A stretch of 5,558 nucleotides of DNA from Flavobacteriaceae bacterium (GTDB lineage: Bacteria; Bacteroidota; Bacteroidia; Flavobacteriales; Flavobacteriaceae), in NCBI GenBank assembly GCA_029247985.1, contig JAQWKF010000131.1, positions 1 through 5,558 of the forward strand, given 5' to 3'. This document shows, one piece after another, positions 1-5,303 of the stretch. The notes beneath the pieces were generated by a model, which worked only from the letters and a program-made list of their open reading frames with translations, did no database searches and was not told where the DNA came from. Numbering within the stretch: position 1 is the stretch's first letter; each line of letters opens with the position of its first letter. Made by a program: the position numbers and the translations under genes.

Positions 1-368
1 CTGTTGTAAATAAGAGTTGCGGGTATAGCACCACTCCAGTTGGCGTTAATATCGTTTATCCAATAATTTTCATCAGCGTCATCTAGTAGCACAACTTTCG
101 ATTGAAGTTTATTTTTACTGATAAAAGGCAACAGCCTGCTTTGTTTGTGTTTGGGAAAGTCTAGGCTCACCAATAAGACCTCAATGTTTTTTCTTTTGTT
201 TAGTGCTTCAAAATAGGGGAGTTCCTTAATGCAGGGCGCACACCAAGTTGCCCAAAAATTAACAACGTGAACCTTATCGTCACTTTGATTAAGCAGGGGC
301 TTTAATTCTGTATAGTTAAGCGAGGGAACAGTTTGCGCACTCAACAGCGAAAAGGAAATAAAAATGAA
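1..368 (-). repeat. Inverted repeat, left arm
   Basis: Its reverse complement matches 599-965 with 10 substitutions and one single-base gap by hand alignment, about 97% identity. The arm starts at or before the left window edge, so its true length is unknown. The inner end is at 368, six codons into the minus-strand thioredoxin gene. Confidence 0.95.
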
Positions 369-386
369 AAACTTGGGAAAAAGCAT
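1..386 (-). CDS. TlpA/thioredoxin-like periplasmic protein, 3' end cut by window edge
   Basis: I read this frame from ATG at 386 down to position 1: 128 complete codons, no stop, so the C-terminus lies outside the window. Residues 1-17 (MLFPKFFIFISFSLLSA) form a Sec signal peptide, with likely cleavage before Q18. The thioredoxin fold follows: strand VHVVNF at 39-44, active site W45-A-T-W-C49-A-P-C52, and the cis-proline loop G-A-I-P122-A-T. In TlpA/ResA-type proteins the CxxC pair exchanges disulfides with extracytoplasmic partners, for example in cytochrome maturation or oxidative-stress repair; the partner here is unknown. The plus-strand copy adds 25 codons after this point, so the full protein should be about 153 residues, short but normal for a minimal member. 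It diverges from the plus-strand copy across 387-481. The domain assignment is firm; the physiological role is not. Confidence 0.85.
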   Translation of the reverse strand, partial: MLFPKFFIFISFSLLSAQTVPSLNYTELKPLLNQSDDKVHVVNFWATWCAPCIKELPYFEALNKRKNIEVLLVSLDFPKHKQSRLLPFISKNKLQSKVVLLDDADENYWINDINANWSGAIPATLIYN

Positions 387-415
387 AAGTTAAATATATT
401 AAATATACACTGATT

Positions 416-423
416 TATATTTG
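416..423 (+). promoter_or_regulatory. Putative -7 element (TATATTTG) for the frameshifted thioredoxin gene and redoxin
   Basis: TATATTTG matches the Bacteroidota -7 consensus TAnnTTTG exactly and lies 58 bp upstream of ATG 482, implying a leader of roughly 50 nt. No clear TTTG-type -33 element is seen at the expected distance. On the opposite strand, 400-407 reads TATATTTA, a 7/8 match that could serve the minus-strand gene, though its start site would then be only a few bases from ATG 386. The region is very AT-rich, so chance matches are likely. Confidence 0.35.
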
Positions 424-440
424 AAGTGTTGCTGTTGCTG

Positions 441-456
441 AAAATTAGCTAATTTT
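441..456. promoter_or_regulatory. Perfect 16-bp palindrome in the divergent intergenic region
   Basis: AAAATTAGCTAATTTT is fully self-complementary. It lies between the candidate -7 element at 416-423 and the start codon at 482, so it would fall in the transcribed leader. It could be an operator for a dimeric regulator or a weak RNA hairpin. No regulator gene is nearby to name a partner, and AT-rich DNA raises the chance of coincidence. Confidence 0.35.
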
Positions 457-481
457 ATGTTTTAATTTTAATCAATAAAAC

Positions 482-1041
482 ATGAAAAAAGTACTTTTAG
501 TAACTGTTATAATAGCCATAGCTAGTTGCGCTTCTCCATCTGGATCTGAAGCTGCTGTTGAAGGCGTTGGCTTTTTTAAGCCTATGCCAGATGAAAAATT
601 CATTTTTATTTCCTTTTCGCTGTTGAGTGCGCAAACTGTTCCCTCGCTTAGCTATGCAGAATTAAAGCCCCTGCTTAATCAAAGTGATGATAAGGTTCAC
701 GTTGTTAATTTTGGGCTACATGGTGTGCGCCATGTATTAAGGAACTCCCCTATTTTGAAGCACTAAACAAAAGAAAAAACATTGAAGTCTTATTGGTAAG
801 CCTAGACTTTCCCAAACACAAACAAAGCAGGCTGTTGCCTTTTATAAGTAAAAATAAACTTCAATCGAAAGTTGTGCTACTAGATGACGCTGATGAAAAT
901 TATTGGATAAACGATATTAACGCCAACTGGAGTGGTGCTATACCCGCAACTCTTATTTACAACAGCCAGAAGCGTGATTTTTACGAACGTTCTTTTACAA
1001 AAAATGAATTATTAAACCTTGTTGAATCATTTAATCCCTAA
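482..1041 (+). pseudogene. Frameshifted second copy of the TlpA/thioredoxin-like gene with a lipoprotein leader
   Basis: Translation from ATG 482 gives MKKVLLVTVIIAIASC, a lipoprotein signal peptide with lipobox I-A-S-C16, and then about 23 residues unlike the minus-strand copy. From 599 the sequence becomes that copy, including its own Sec hydrophobic segment FIFISFSLLSAQ, so two export signals are stacked. A T-run that has five T in the minus-strand gene has four here (709-712). The frame therefore shifts just before the active site and stops at 764-766. In the other frame 712-735 still encodes WATWCAPC, and that frame stays open to TAA at 1039-1041. Undoing the deletion gives about 186 residues from ATG 482; an in-frame ATG at 584 would give MPDEKF plus the Sec segment. 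The redoxin gene follows after 3 bp, suggesting an ancestral operon. It may be a true pseudogene, a homopolymer base-calling error, or slippage-rescued. Confidence 0.8.
599..965 (+). repeat. Inverted repeat, right arm
   Basis: This is the partner of 1-368. Position 965 pairs with position 1, and homology may continue to the right if the left arm continues beyond the window. The inner boundary (599, beginning TTCATTTTTATTTCC) is abrupt: upstream of it the two copies share no convincing similarity. The spacer between the arms, 369-598, is 230 bp. Confidence 0.95.
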
Positions 1042-1044
1042 CTC

Positions 1045-1635
1045 ATGAAATCAATACTAATTTTGTTTAGTTCCCTTTTATTTTTAACCCACAATCACGG
1101 CTATAAGATTGGGGACGTGGCTACTGACTTTTCCCTTCCCAGTGTTAATGCCAAAATGGTATCGCTAGCAGATTATGATCAAGCCAAAGGCTTTATCATA
1201 ATATTTACCTGCAATACCTGCCCCTACTCAATTGCATACGAAGACCGCATAAACGCCCTAGATGCCCAATACAAACCCAAAGGCTATCCTGTTATTGCCA
1301 TCAACCCCAACGATCCTGCTGCCAAAGACGGAGAACACCTTACCGACATGAAGCAACGTGCACTAAAAAAAGGCTTTACATTTCCCTATTTGCAAGACAA
1401 AGGCCAACACATCTATCCAAAATACGGAGCTACACGCACCCCTCAAGTATTCATCTTAGAAAAACAAGAAAGAGGTAACGTAGTACAGTATATCGGTGCT
1501 ATCGATGATAGTTCGCGGAATCCAGAAAAAGTAAGTAAGCGGTATGTTGAAGAAGCTGTCAATGCACTTTTGTCAGGTCAAAAGCCTAAAGTAAACACAA
1601 CCAAAGCCATTGGTTGCTCTATCAAAACATTGTGA
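1045..1635 (+). CDS. AhpC/TSA-family redoxin (thioredoxin fold, TCNTCPYS active site)
   Basis: This is a complete 196-residue protein. The N-terminus (residues 1-16, MKSILILFSSLLFLTH) is a hydrophobic export signal, but no good A-x-A cleavage site is visible. The mature part begins GYKIGDVATDFSLP, the usual opening of the redoxin fold. The active site is F54-T-C56-N-T-C59-P-Y, the cis-proline segment is R131-T-P133-Q, and the family-typical C-terminal G190-C191-S-I-K is present. The CxxC makes it a likely extracytoplasmic thiol-disulfide oxidoreductase or thiol peroxidase-like protein; substrate unknown. ATG 1045 follows the upstream thioredoxin stop by 3 bp, so the two were probably co-transcribed and possibly translationally coupled; the upstream frameshift might lower its expression. 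Its TGA abuts the convergent ychF stop with no spacer. Confidence 0.9.
   Translation: MKSILILFSSLLFLTHNHGYKIGDVATDFSLPSVNAKMVSLADYDQAKGFIIIFTCNTCPYSIAYEDRINALDAQYKPKGYPVIAINPNDPAAKDGEHLTDMKQRALKKGFTFPYLQDKGQHIYPKYGATRTPQVFILEKQERGNVVQYIGAIDDSSRNPEKVSKRYVEEAVNALLSGQKPKVNTTKAIGCSIKTL
1598..1616 (-). terminator. Possible hairpin terminator for ychF, inside the redoxin coding end
   Basis: CAACCAA (1598-1604) and TTGGTTG (1610-1616) form a perfect 7-bp stem with a 5-nt loop. Read on the minus strand it lies 20 bp past the ychF stop and is followed by a moderately T-rich stretch (TGTTTACTTTAGGCTTTT). On the plus strand no T-tract follows. The stem is short and has only three G-C pairs, and it lies within codons conserved in the redoxin family, so it may be coincidental. 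Confidence 0.25.
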
Positions 1636-2730
1636 TTATACGTTAAAGCGGAAATGCATCACATCTCCATCTTGAACAATGTAGTCTTTACCCTCTACCC
1701 TAGCCTTACCTGCTTCTTTGGCTTTTTGCTCTGAGCCAAAGCTGTCATAATCTGCGTATGAAATTACTTCGGCACGGATAAAACCTTTTTCAAAGTCGGT
1801 ATGGATAACCCCTGCAGACTGCGGTGCAGTGGCACCAGCAGGAATGGTCCATGCACGTACCTCTTTTTCACCAGCAGTAAAATAGGTTTCAAGATTAAGT
1901 AGCTTATAAGCCGAGCGAATCAACTTGGCAGCCCCAGGCTCATCTAAACCTAAATCCTCCAGAAACAATTGTCGCTCCTCATAGGTGTCTAATTCGTTGA
2001 TGTCTGCTTCTGTAGCTACTGCCAACACCAATACTTGGGCGTTTTCATCTGCAACAATTCTTTTAACTTGATCTACATAATCGTTTCCACTAGCAGCGGC
2101 ACTTTCATCGACATTACACACATACAACACAGGCTTATCTGTGATTAGTTGCAAGGGTTTTACATAGGTCAATCGGTCGCTATCGCTTATTTCAATAGCC
2201 CGTACAGACACTGCAGCCTCTAGAGATTTATGCAATACTTCCAAAACAGCCAATTCTTTTTGTGCGTCCTTATCGCCAGTGCGTGCAGCACGTTTCACCT
2301 TTTCTAAGCGCTTCTCAACGGCTTCAAGGTCTTTTAGCTGCAGCTCTATATCGATGGTCTCTTTATCGCGTATCGGATCAACGGAACCGTCTACGTGAAC
2401 AATATTGTCATTATCAAAGCAGCGTAACACATGAATTATGGCATCGGTTTCTCTAATATTGGCCAAAAACTGGTTTCCAAGCCCTTCGCCCTTGCTTGCT
2501 CCTTTTACCAATCCAGCGATATCAACAATTTCTACGGTTGCTGGGATAACTTTTTCGGGATTAACCAATGCTTCGAGGCGATTTAGTCTTGGATCTGGAA
2601 CATTGACAACTCCTATATTAGGCTCAATGGTACAAAACGGAAAGTTTACGCTCTGTGCTTTGGCGCTTGACAAACAATTAAATAAGGTTGATTTTCCTAC
2701 GTTTGGTAGGCCTACGATTCCTGCTTTCAT
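1636..2730 (-). CDS. ychF: Redox-regulated ATPase YchF (OLA1-type Obg-family P-loop protein)
   Basis: The protein is complete at 364 residues, essentially the standard YchF length. Its nucleotide-binding motifs are G1 G7-LPNVGKS-T15, the G2 region NFPFCTIEPN (29-38), G3 D70-I-A-G73 followed by the signature LVKGASKGEGLGNQFL, and G4 N206-V-D-E209. NxxE in place of NKxD is the hallmark of YchF/OLA1 and goes with ATP preference over GTP. Residues about 126-175 look like the helical coiled-coil insertion; about 280-363 form the TGS domain ending DGDVMHFRFNV. The family acts in the cytoplasm, binds ribosomes and modulates translation and oxidative-stress responses. ATG 2730 is 1 bp after the ferredoxin stop, so the two share a transcript. 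Confidence 0.97.
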   Translation of the reverse strand: MKAGIVGLPNVGKSTLFNCLSSAKAQSVNFPFCTIEPNIGVVNVPDPRLNRLEALVNPEKVIPATVEIVDIAGLVKGASKGEGLGNQFLANIRETDAIIHVLRCFDNDNIVHVDGSVDPIRDKETIDIELQLKDLEAVEKRLEKVKRAARTGDKDAQKELAVLEVLHKSLEAAVSVRAIEISDSDRLTYVKPLQLITDKPVLYVCNVDESAAASGNDYVDQVKRIVADENAQVLVLAVATEADINELDTYEERQLFLEDLGLDEPGAAKLIRSAYKLLNLETYFTAGEKEVRAWTIPAGATAPQSAGVIHTDFEKGFIRAEVISYADYDSFGSEQKAKEAGKARVEGKDYIVQDGDVMHFRFNV

Positions 2731-2731
2731 A

Positions 2732-3082
2732 CTATTCGGGGTGCATAAAGCGTTGCTTGCCTAACAGCACTTCCTCTGTTTCGACATGGTCTTCATCTGG
2801 CACACAACAATCAACAGGGCATACCGCTGCACACTGTGGTTCATCGTGAAAGCCTTTACACTCGGTACATTTATCAGGTACTATGAAATAAACCTCATCG
2901 GAAATAGGCTCTTGCAAGTTCTCTGCATTCACCGCATTGCCATTGGGAAGGACTACGTCACCGCTCAATGAGGTACCGTCAGCGTATTTCCAATCAAAAG
3001 CACCTTCATAAATAGCCGTGTTTGGGCACTCGGGTTCACAAGCCCCACAATTAATACATTCGTCTGTAATGATAATAGCCAT
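2732..3082 (-). CDS. 2[4Fe-4S] ferredoxin (Alvin-like, long inter-cluster insert)
   Basis: This is a complete 116-residue cytoplasmic electron carrier. Motif 1 is C9-I-N-C12-G-A-C15-E-P-E-C19-P. Motif 2 is C72-T-E-C75, eight residues, then C84-A-A-V-C88-P-V-D-C92-C93. By the usual ferredoxin pattern, one cluster is held by C9, C12, C15 and C88, the other by C72, C75, C84 and C19. An insert of about 50 residues separates the motifs, compared with a much shorter linker in clostridial ferredoxins, and an acidic tail follows. It is the first gene of a two-gene operon with ychF and is transcribed divergently from the acyl-CoA reductase. Its redox partner is not evident; the reductase family uses NAD(P)H, so the adjacency does not prove a shared reaction. 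Confidence 0.93.
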   Translation of the reverse strand: MAIIITDECINCGACEPECPNTAIYEGAFDWKYADGTSLSGDVVLPNGNAVNAENLQEPISDEVYFIVPDKCTECKGFHDEPQCAAVCPVDCCVPDEDHVETEEVLLGKQRFMHPE

Positions 3083-3092
3083 AGCAATTCTT

Positions 3093-3100
3093 TAACTTTG
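3093..3100 (+). promoter_or_regulatory. Putative -7 element (TAACTTTG) for the acyl-CoA reductase gene
   Basis: TAACTTTG matches TAnnTTTG exactly and lies 34 bp before ATG 3135, predicting transcription from about 3107 and a leader near 28 nt. No obvious TTTG -33 element is seen about 19-21 bp upstream, where the sequence already encodes the start of the ferredoxin on the other strand. Confidence 0.5.
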
Positions 3101-3108
3101 CAAAAATA
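3101..3108 (-). promoter_or_regulatory. Putative -7 element (TATTTTTG) for the ferredoxin-ychF operon
   Basis: On the minus strand 3108-3101 reads TATTTTTG, an exact fit to TAnnTTTG. A TTTG at 3132-3129 (minus strand) lies 20 bp upstream, the usual -33 position. The predicted leader to ATG 3082 is short, about 12 nt. The element touches the plus-strand -7 element at 3093-3100 end to end. Confidence 0.5.
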
Positions 3109-3134
3109 GGGTCATAAACACTCTAAACCAAACC

Positions 3135-4169
3135 ATGACAAAACATACACAAAGTATTCAGGCTTTTACCGCCTTAGGAAATCTTCTAAACGATTATACT
3201 TCCAAAAAAACAAGAACCGATGGCTGGATTGAAAAGCTTGACAATGCGATTGTTAGCGCATCTAGTCAAAACAAATGGTTTACAAAAGACAATCTTCAAT
3301 TTTGCATAGCAGTCTGGGGACAAACCCTTAATAAAAAGGACATTACGGAATGGTTAACCGCCTATAAAGAACCAAATAAGTCAACACGACTGGCCCTGGT
3401 TATGGCAGGTAACATCCCATTGGTTGGCTTGCACGATGTTATTTGCGGACTTGCTAGTGGCTGTAGTATTGAGGCTAAACGTTCATCAAGCGACACCATA
3501 CTCCTCCCTATTATCGTAGATTTTCTTATTTCCGTTATGCCTGAGTGGAAAGACAAGGTGCGTTTTACAGAAGAGAAACTCACAACTTATGATAAGGTGA
3601 TTGCTACTGGCAGCAATAATACAGCTCGATATTTTGAATATTATTTCAAGAAAAAGCCTCACATCATACGAAAGACACGAAACGGCATCGCCGTATTAGA
3701 CGGCAAAGAAACCCACAAAGATTTGGCGGCACTATGCCAAGACATGATGCAGTATTTTGGATTGGGTTGTCGGAGTGTTTCCCATCTAATGGTTCCTGAA
3801 GGCTATGATTTTAACGATTTGTTTCTGGCACTTTATGAACACAAAGAACTCATACAACACAACGCTTACGCTAATAATTACGACTACAACAAAGCCGTTT
3901 ACTTGATGCAAGAACAAGAATTGTTGGAAAATGGTTTTATGATGTTTAAAAAAGATGAAGGCCTGAATTCCCCAATTGCCTGTGTACATTACAGCACATA
4001 TGCAGATTTAGAAGAAGTAAAACAGCGTTTAGACAATCAAAAGGAAGCCATTCAATGTGTGGTTAGTAATTGCGTGAAAGATGCCCTTTCGTTCGGTCAA
4101 ACCCAGTATCCAAGATTAGGAGATTATGCCGATCATGTTGATACCATGGCTTTTTTGTTGAAAAAGTAA
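3135..4169 (+). CDS. LuxC-like acyl-CoA reductase
   Basis: This complete 344-residue protein resembles the LuxC/acyl-CoA reductase family in its short Bacteroidota form; Vibrio LuxC is about 480 residues. The family reduces a fatty acyl group, as thioester on the enzyme, to an aldehyde with NADPH. Visible landmarks: the nucleotide-binding segment LALVMAGNIPLVGLHD (86-101), SIEAKRSSSD (111-120, the usual position of a KLSSKD motif), IATGSNNTARYFEYYF (156-171, glycine loop of an aldehyde-dehydrogenase-like fold) and the proposed catalytic C212 in FGLGCRSVSHL. No LuxD or LuxE partner and no luciferase gene lies here, so bioluminescence is not implied. It is followed 61 bp downstream by serC and diverges from the ferredoxin gene. 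The biological substrate is unknown. Confidence 0.85.
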   Translation: MTKHTQSIQAFTALGNLLNDYTSKKTRTDGWIEKLDNAIVSASSQNKWFTKDNLQFCIAVWGQTLNKKDITEWLTAYKEPNKSTRLALVMAGNIPLVGLHDVICGLASGCSIEAKRSSSDTILLPIIVDFLISVMPEWKDKVRFTEEKLTTYDKVIATGSNNTARYFEYYFKKKPHIIRKTRNGIAVLDGKETHKDLAALCQDMMQYFGLGCRSVSHLMVPEGYDFNDLFLALYEHKELIQHNAYANNYDYNKAVYLMQEQELLENGFMMFKKDEGLNSPIACVHYSTYADLEEVKQRLDNQKEAIQCVVSNCVKDALSFGQTQYPRLGDYADHVDTMAFLLKK

Positions 4170-4210
4170 CATTAAAAAAGGTGTGTAACCGCATACGTTT
4201 TTGTTACTTT
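4163..4210. repeat. 9-bp inverted repeat spanning the acyl-CoA reductase stop and serC promoter
   Basis: AAAGTAACA (4163-4171) and TGTTACTTT (4202-4210) are perfect reverse complements separated by 30 bp. The left half covers the reductase stop codon (TAA 4167-4169) and the right half covers most of the candidate serC -7 element. It could be a split operator or chance; the 30-nt loop makes an efficient terminator unlikely. Confidence 0.25.
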
Positions 4211-4211
4211 G
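4204..4211 (+). promoter_or_regulatory. Putative -7 element (TTACTTTG) for serC-serA
   Basis: TTACTTTG matches TAnnTTTG at 5 of the 6 defined positions (the second base is T instead of A) and is 19 bp before the chosen serC ATG at 4231, implying a very short leader. No clear -33 element is seen, so serC may also be reached by read-through from the acyl-CoA reductase gene. Confidence 0.35.
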
Positions 4212-4230
4212 CCCTCAAATAAATTTGAAA

Positions 4231-5295
4231 ATGAAAAAGCACAACTTTAGTGCTGGTCCCTGCATCCTCCCACAGGAAGTGATGCAAAAAGCGGCCCAAG
4301 CAGTTGTCGAACTAGACAATTCAGGATTATCCCTAATTGAAATATCTCACCGAAGCCCTGCTTTTATCGAAATTATGGATAAGGCTACTTCACTTGCTAT
4401 TGAACTCTTAGGACTTCAAGACAAAGGGTATAAGGCCATGTTTCTTCAAGGCGGTGCCAGCCAACAGTTTTTAAATGTTGCCCACAACTTTCTTGAAACC
4501 AAAGCTGGTTATGCCAATACCGGTACTTGGTCTACAAAAGCCATTAAAGAAGCCAAACTACTCGGTGAAGTAGTTGAGTTGTCGTCTTCAAAAGATGCAA
4601 ACTTCAATTATATACCAAAAGGATTTGACATCCCTTCAGACCTTGATTATTTGCACATTACAACCAACAATACCATTTTTGGAACGCAGTACAAAGCCTT
4701 GCCAGAAACAAATGTGCCGCTAATTTCGGATTCATCTTCTGACATATTCTCCAGATCGTTAGACTTCAGCAAATTTGATTTACTATATGCTGGCGCACAA
4801 AAAAACATGGGCCCAGCAGGAGCTACCTTAGTGGTGGCGAAAGAAGATGCGCTTGGAAAGGTGTCTAGACAAGTTCCTTCAATGTTAGACTACAAAATTC
4901 ACGCTGACAAAGACAGCATGTTCAATACACCACCTGTTTTTGCTGTTTATACTTCTATGTTAACCCTTCAATGGTTAAAAGAAAAAGGTGGCATAAGTGC
5001 TATCGAAAAAGAAAACGAAGCCAAGGCTGCATTGATGTATGGCGAAATTGACCGCAATCCCCTATTTGATGGATTTGCAGCAGCGGAAGACCGCAGCTCC
5101 ATGAATGCCACGTTCACGCTTAACAACGCATCTTTAAAAGATAGCTTTGAGGCCATGGCCAAAGAAGCTGGCCTTAACGGGATTAACGGACATCGCTCAG
5201 TTGGCGGTTATCGAGCATCCATGTACAACGCTTTGCCAATCGAATCTGTACAGGTATTGGTAGACGTAATGAAAACTTTAGAACAAAACGCATAA
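4231..5295 (+). CDS. serC: 3-phosphoserine/phosphohydroxythreonine aminotransferase
   Basis: SerC moves an amino group from glutamate to 3-phosphohydroxypyruvate, giving phosphoserine, and also acts on the pyridoxal-phosphate precursor in some species. The start is ATG 4231 because MKKHNFSAGPCILP is the canonical SerC N-terminus; the frame is open to an upstream TTG at 4201, but that would run through the promoter element. The product is 354 residues, normal for the family. Visible features: substrate loop HRSPAF (40-45), LQGGASQQF (72-80), the TTNNTIFGTQ segment (144-153), PLP-ring aspartate D167 in ISDSSSD, the PLP Schiff-base lysine K191 in YAGAQKNMGPAG, and the C-terminal substrate-binding GHRSVGGYRASMYNALP. 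It is cytoplasmic, and serA follows after 8 bp in an evident operon. Confidence 0.97.
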   Translation: MKKHNFSAGPCILPQEVMQKAAQAVVELDNSGLSLIEISHRSPAFIEIMDKATSLAIELLGLQDKGYKAMFLQGGASQQFLNVAHNFLETKAGYANTGTWSTKAIKEAKLLGEVVELSSSKDANFNYIPKGFDIPSDLDYLHITTNNTIFGTQYKALPETNVPLISDSSSDIFSRSLDFSKFDLLYAGAQKNMGPAGATLVVAKEDALGKVSRQVPSMLDYKIHADKDSMFNTPPVFAVYTSMLTLQWLKEKGGISAIEKENEAKAALMYGEIDRNPLFDGFAAAEDRSSMNATFTLNNASLKDSFEAMAKEAGLNGINGHRSVGGYRASMYNALPIESVQVLVDVMKTLEQNA

Positions 5296-5303
5296 TACAA
5301 CAT

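Noticed and set aside
1..600. Insertion sequence or transposon ends explaining the inverted repeat
   Set aside because: The repeat arms are thioredoxin coding sequence, no transposase is encoded between them, and no target-site duplication could be recognised.
1..965. Diversity-generating retroelement template/variable repeat pair
   Set aside because: The arms are inverted, the differences are not biased to adenines, most are synonymous, and no reverse transcriptase gene is present.
793..1041. Independent 82-residue gene starting at ATG 793
   Set aside because: It is the downstream part of the frameshifted thioredoxin copy; the minus-strand copy shows the same sequence as an uninterrupted continuation of the WCAPC protein.
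2438..2764. 108-residue plus-strand open frame opposite ychF
   Set aside because: It lies almost wholly antisense to the conserved G1-G3 region of ychF and shows no recognisable domain; it is a shadow of that gene's codon pattern.
3362..3989. Minus-strand open frames opposite the acyl-CoA reductase gene
   Set aside because: They are short, show no recognised motif, and lie completely inside a well-supported coding gene.
3135..4169. Bioluminescence (lux) operon
   Set aside because: Only a LuxC-like reductase is present; no luciferase, LuxD or LuxE gene is in the window, and the neighbours are for serine synthesis.
4201..4230. Ten-residue N-terminal extension of SerC from TTG 4201
   Set aside because: The family starts at MKKHNFSAGP (ATG 4231), and the extension would translate through the candidate -7 element.
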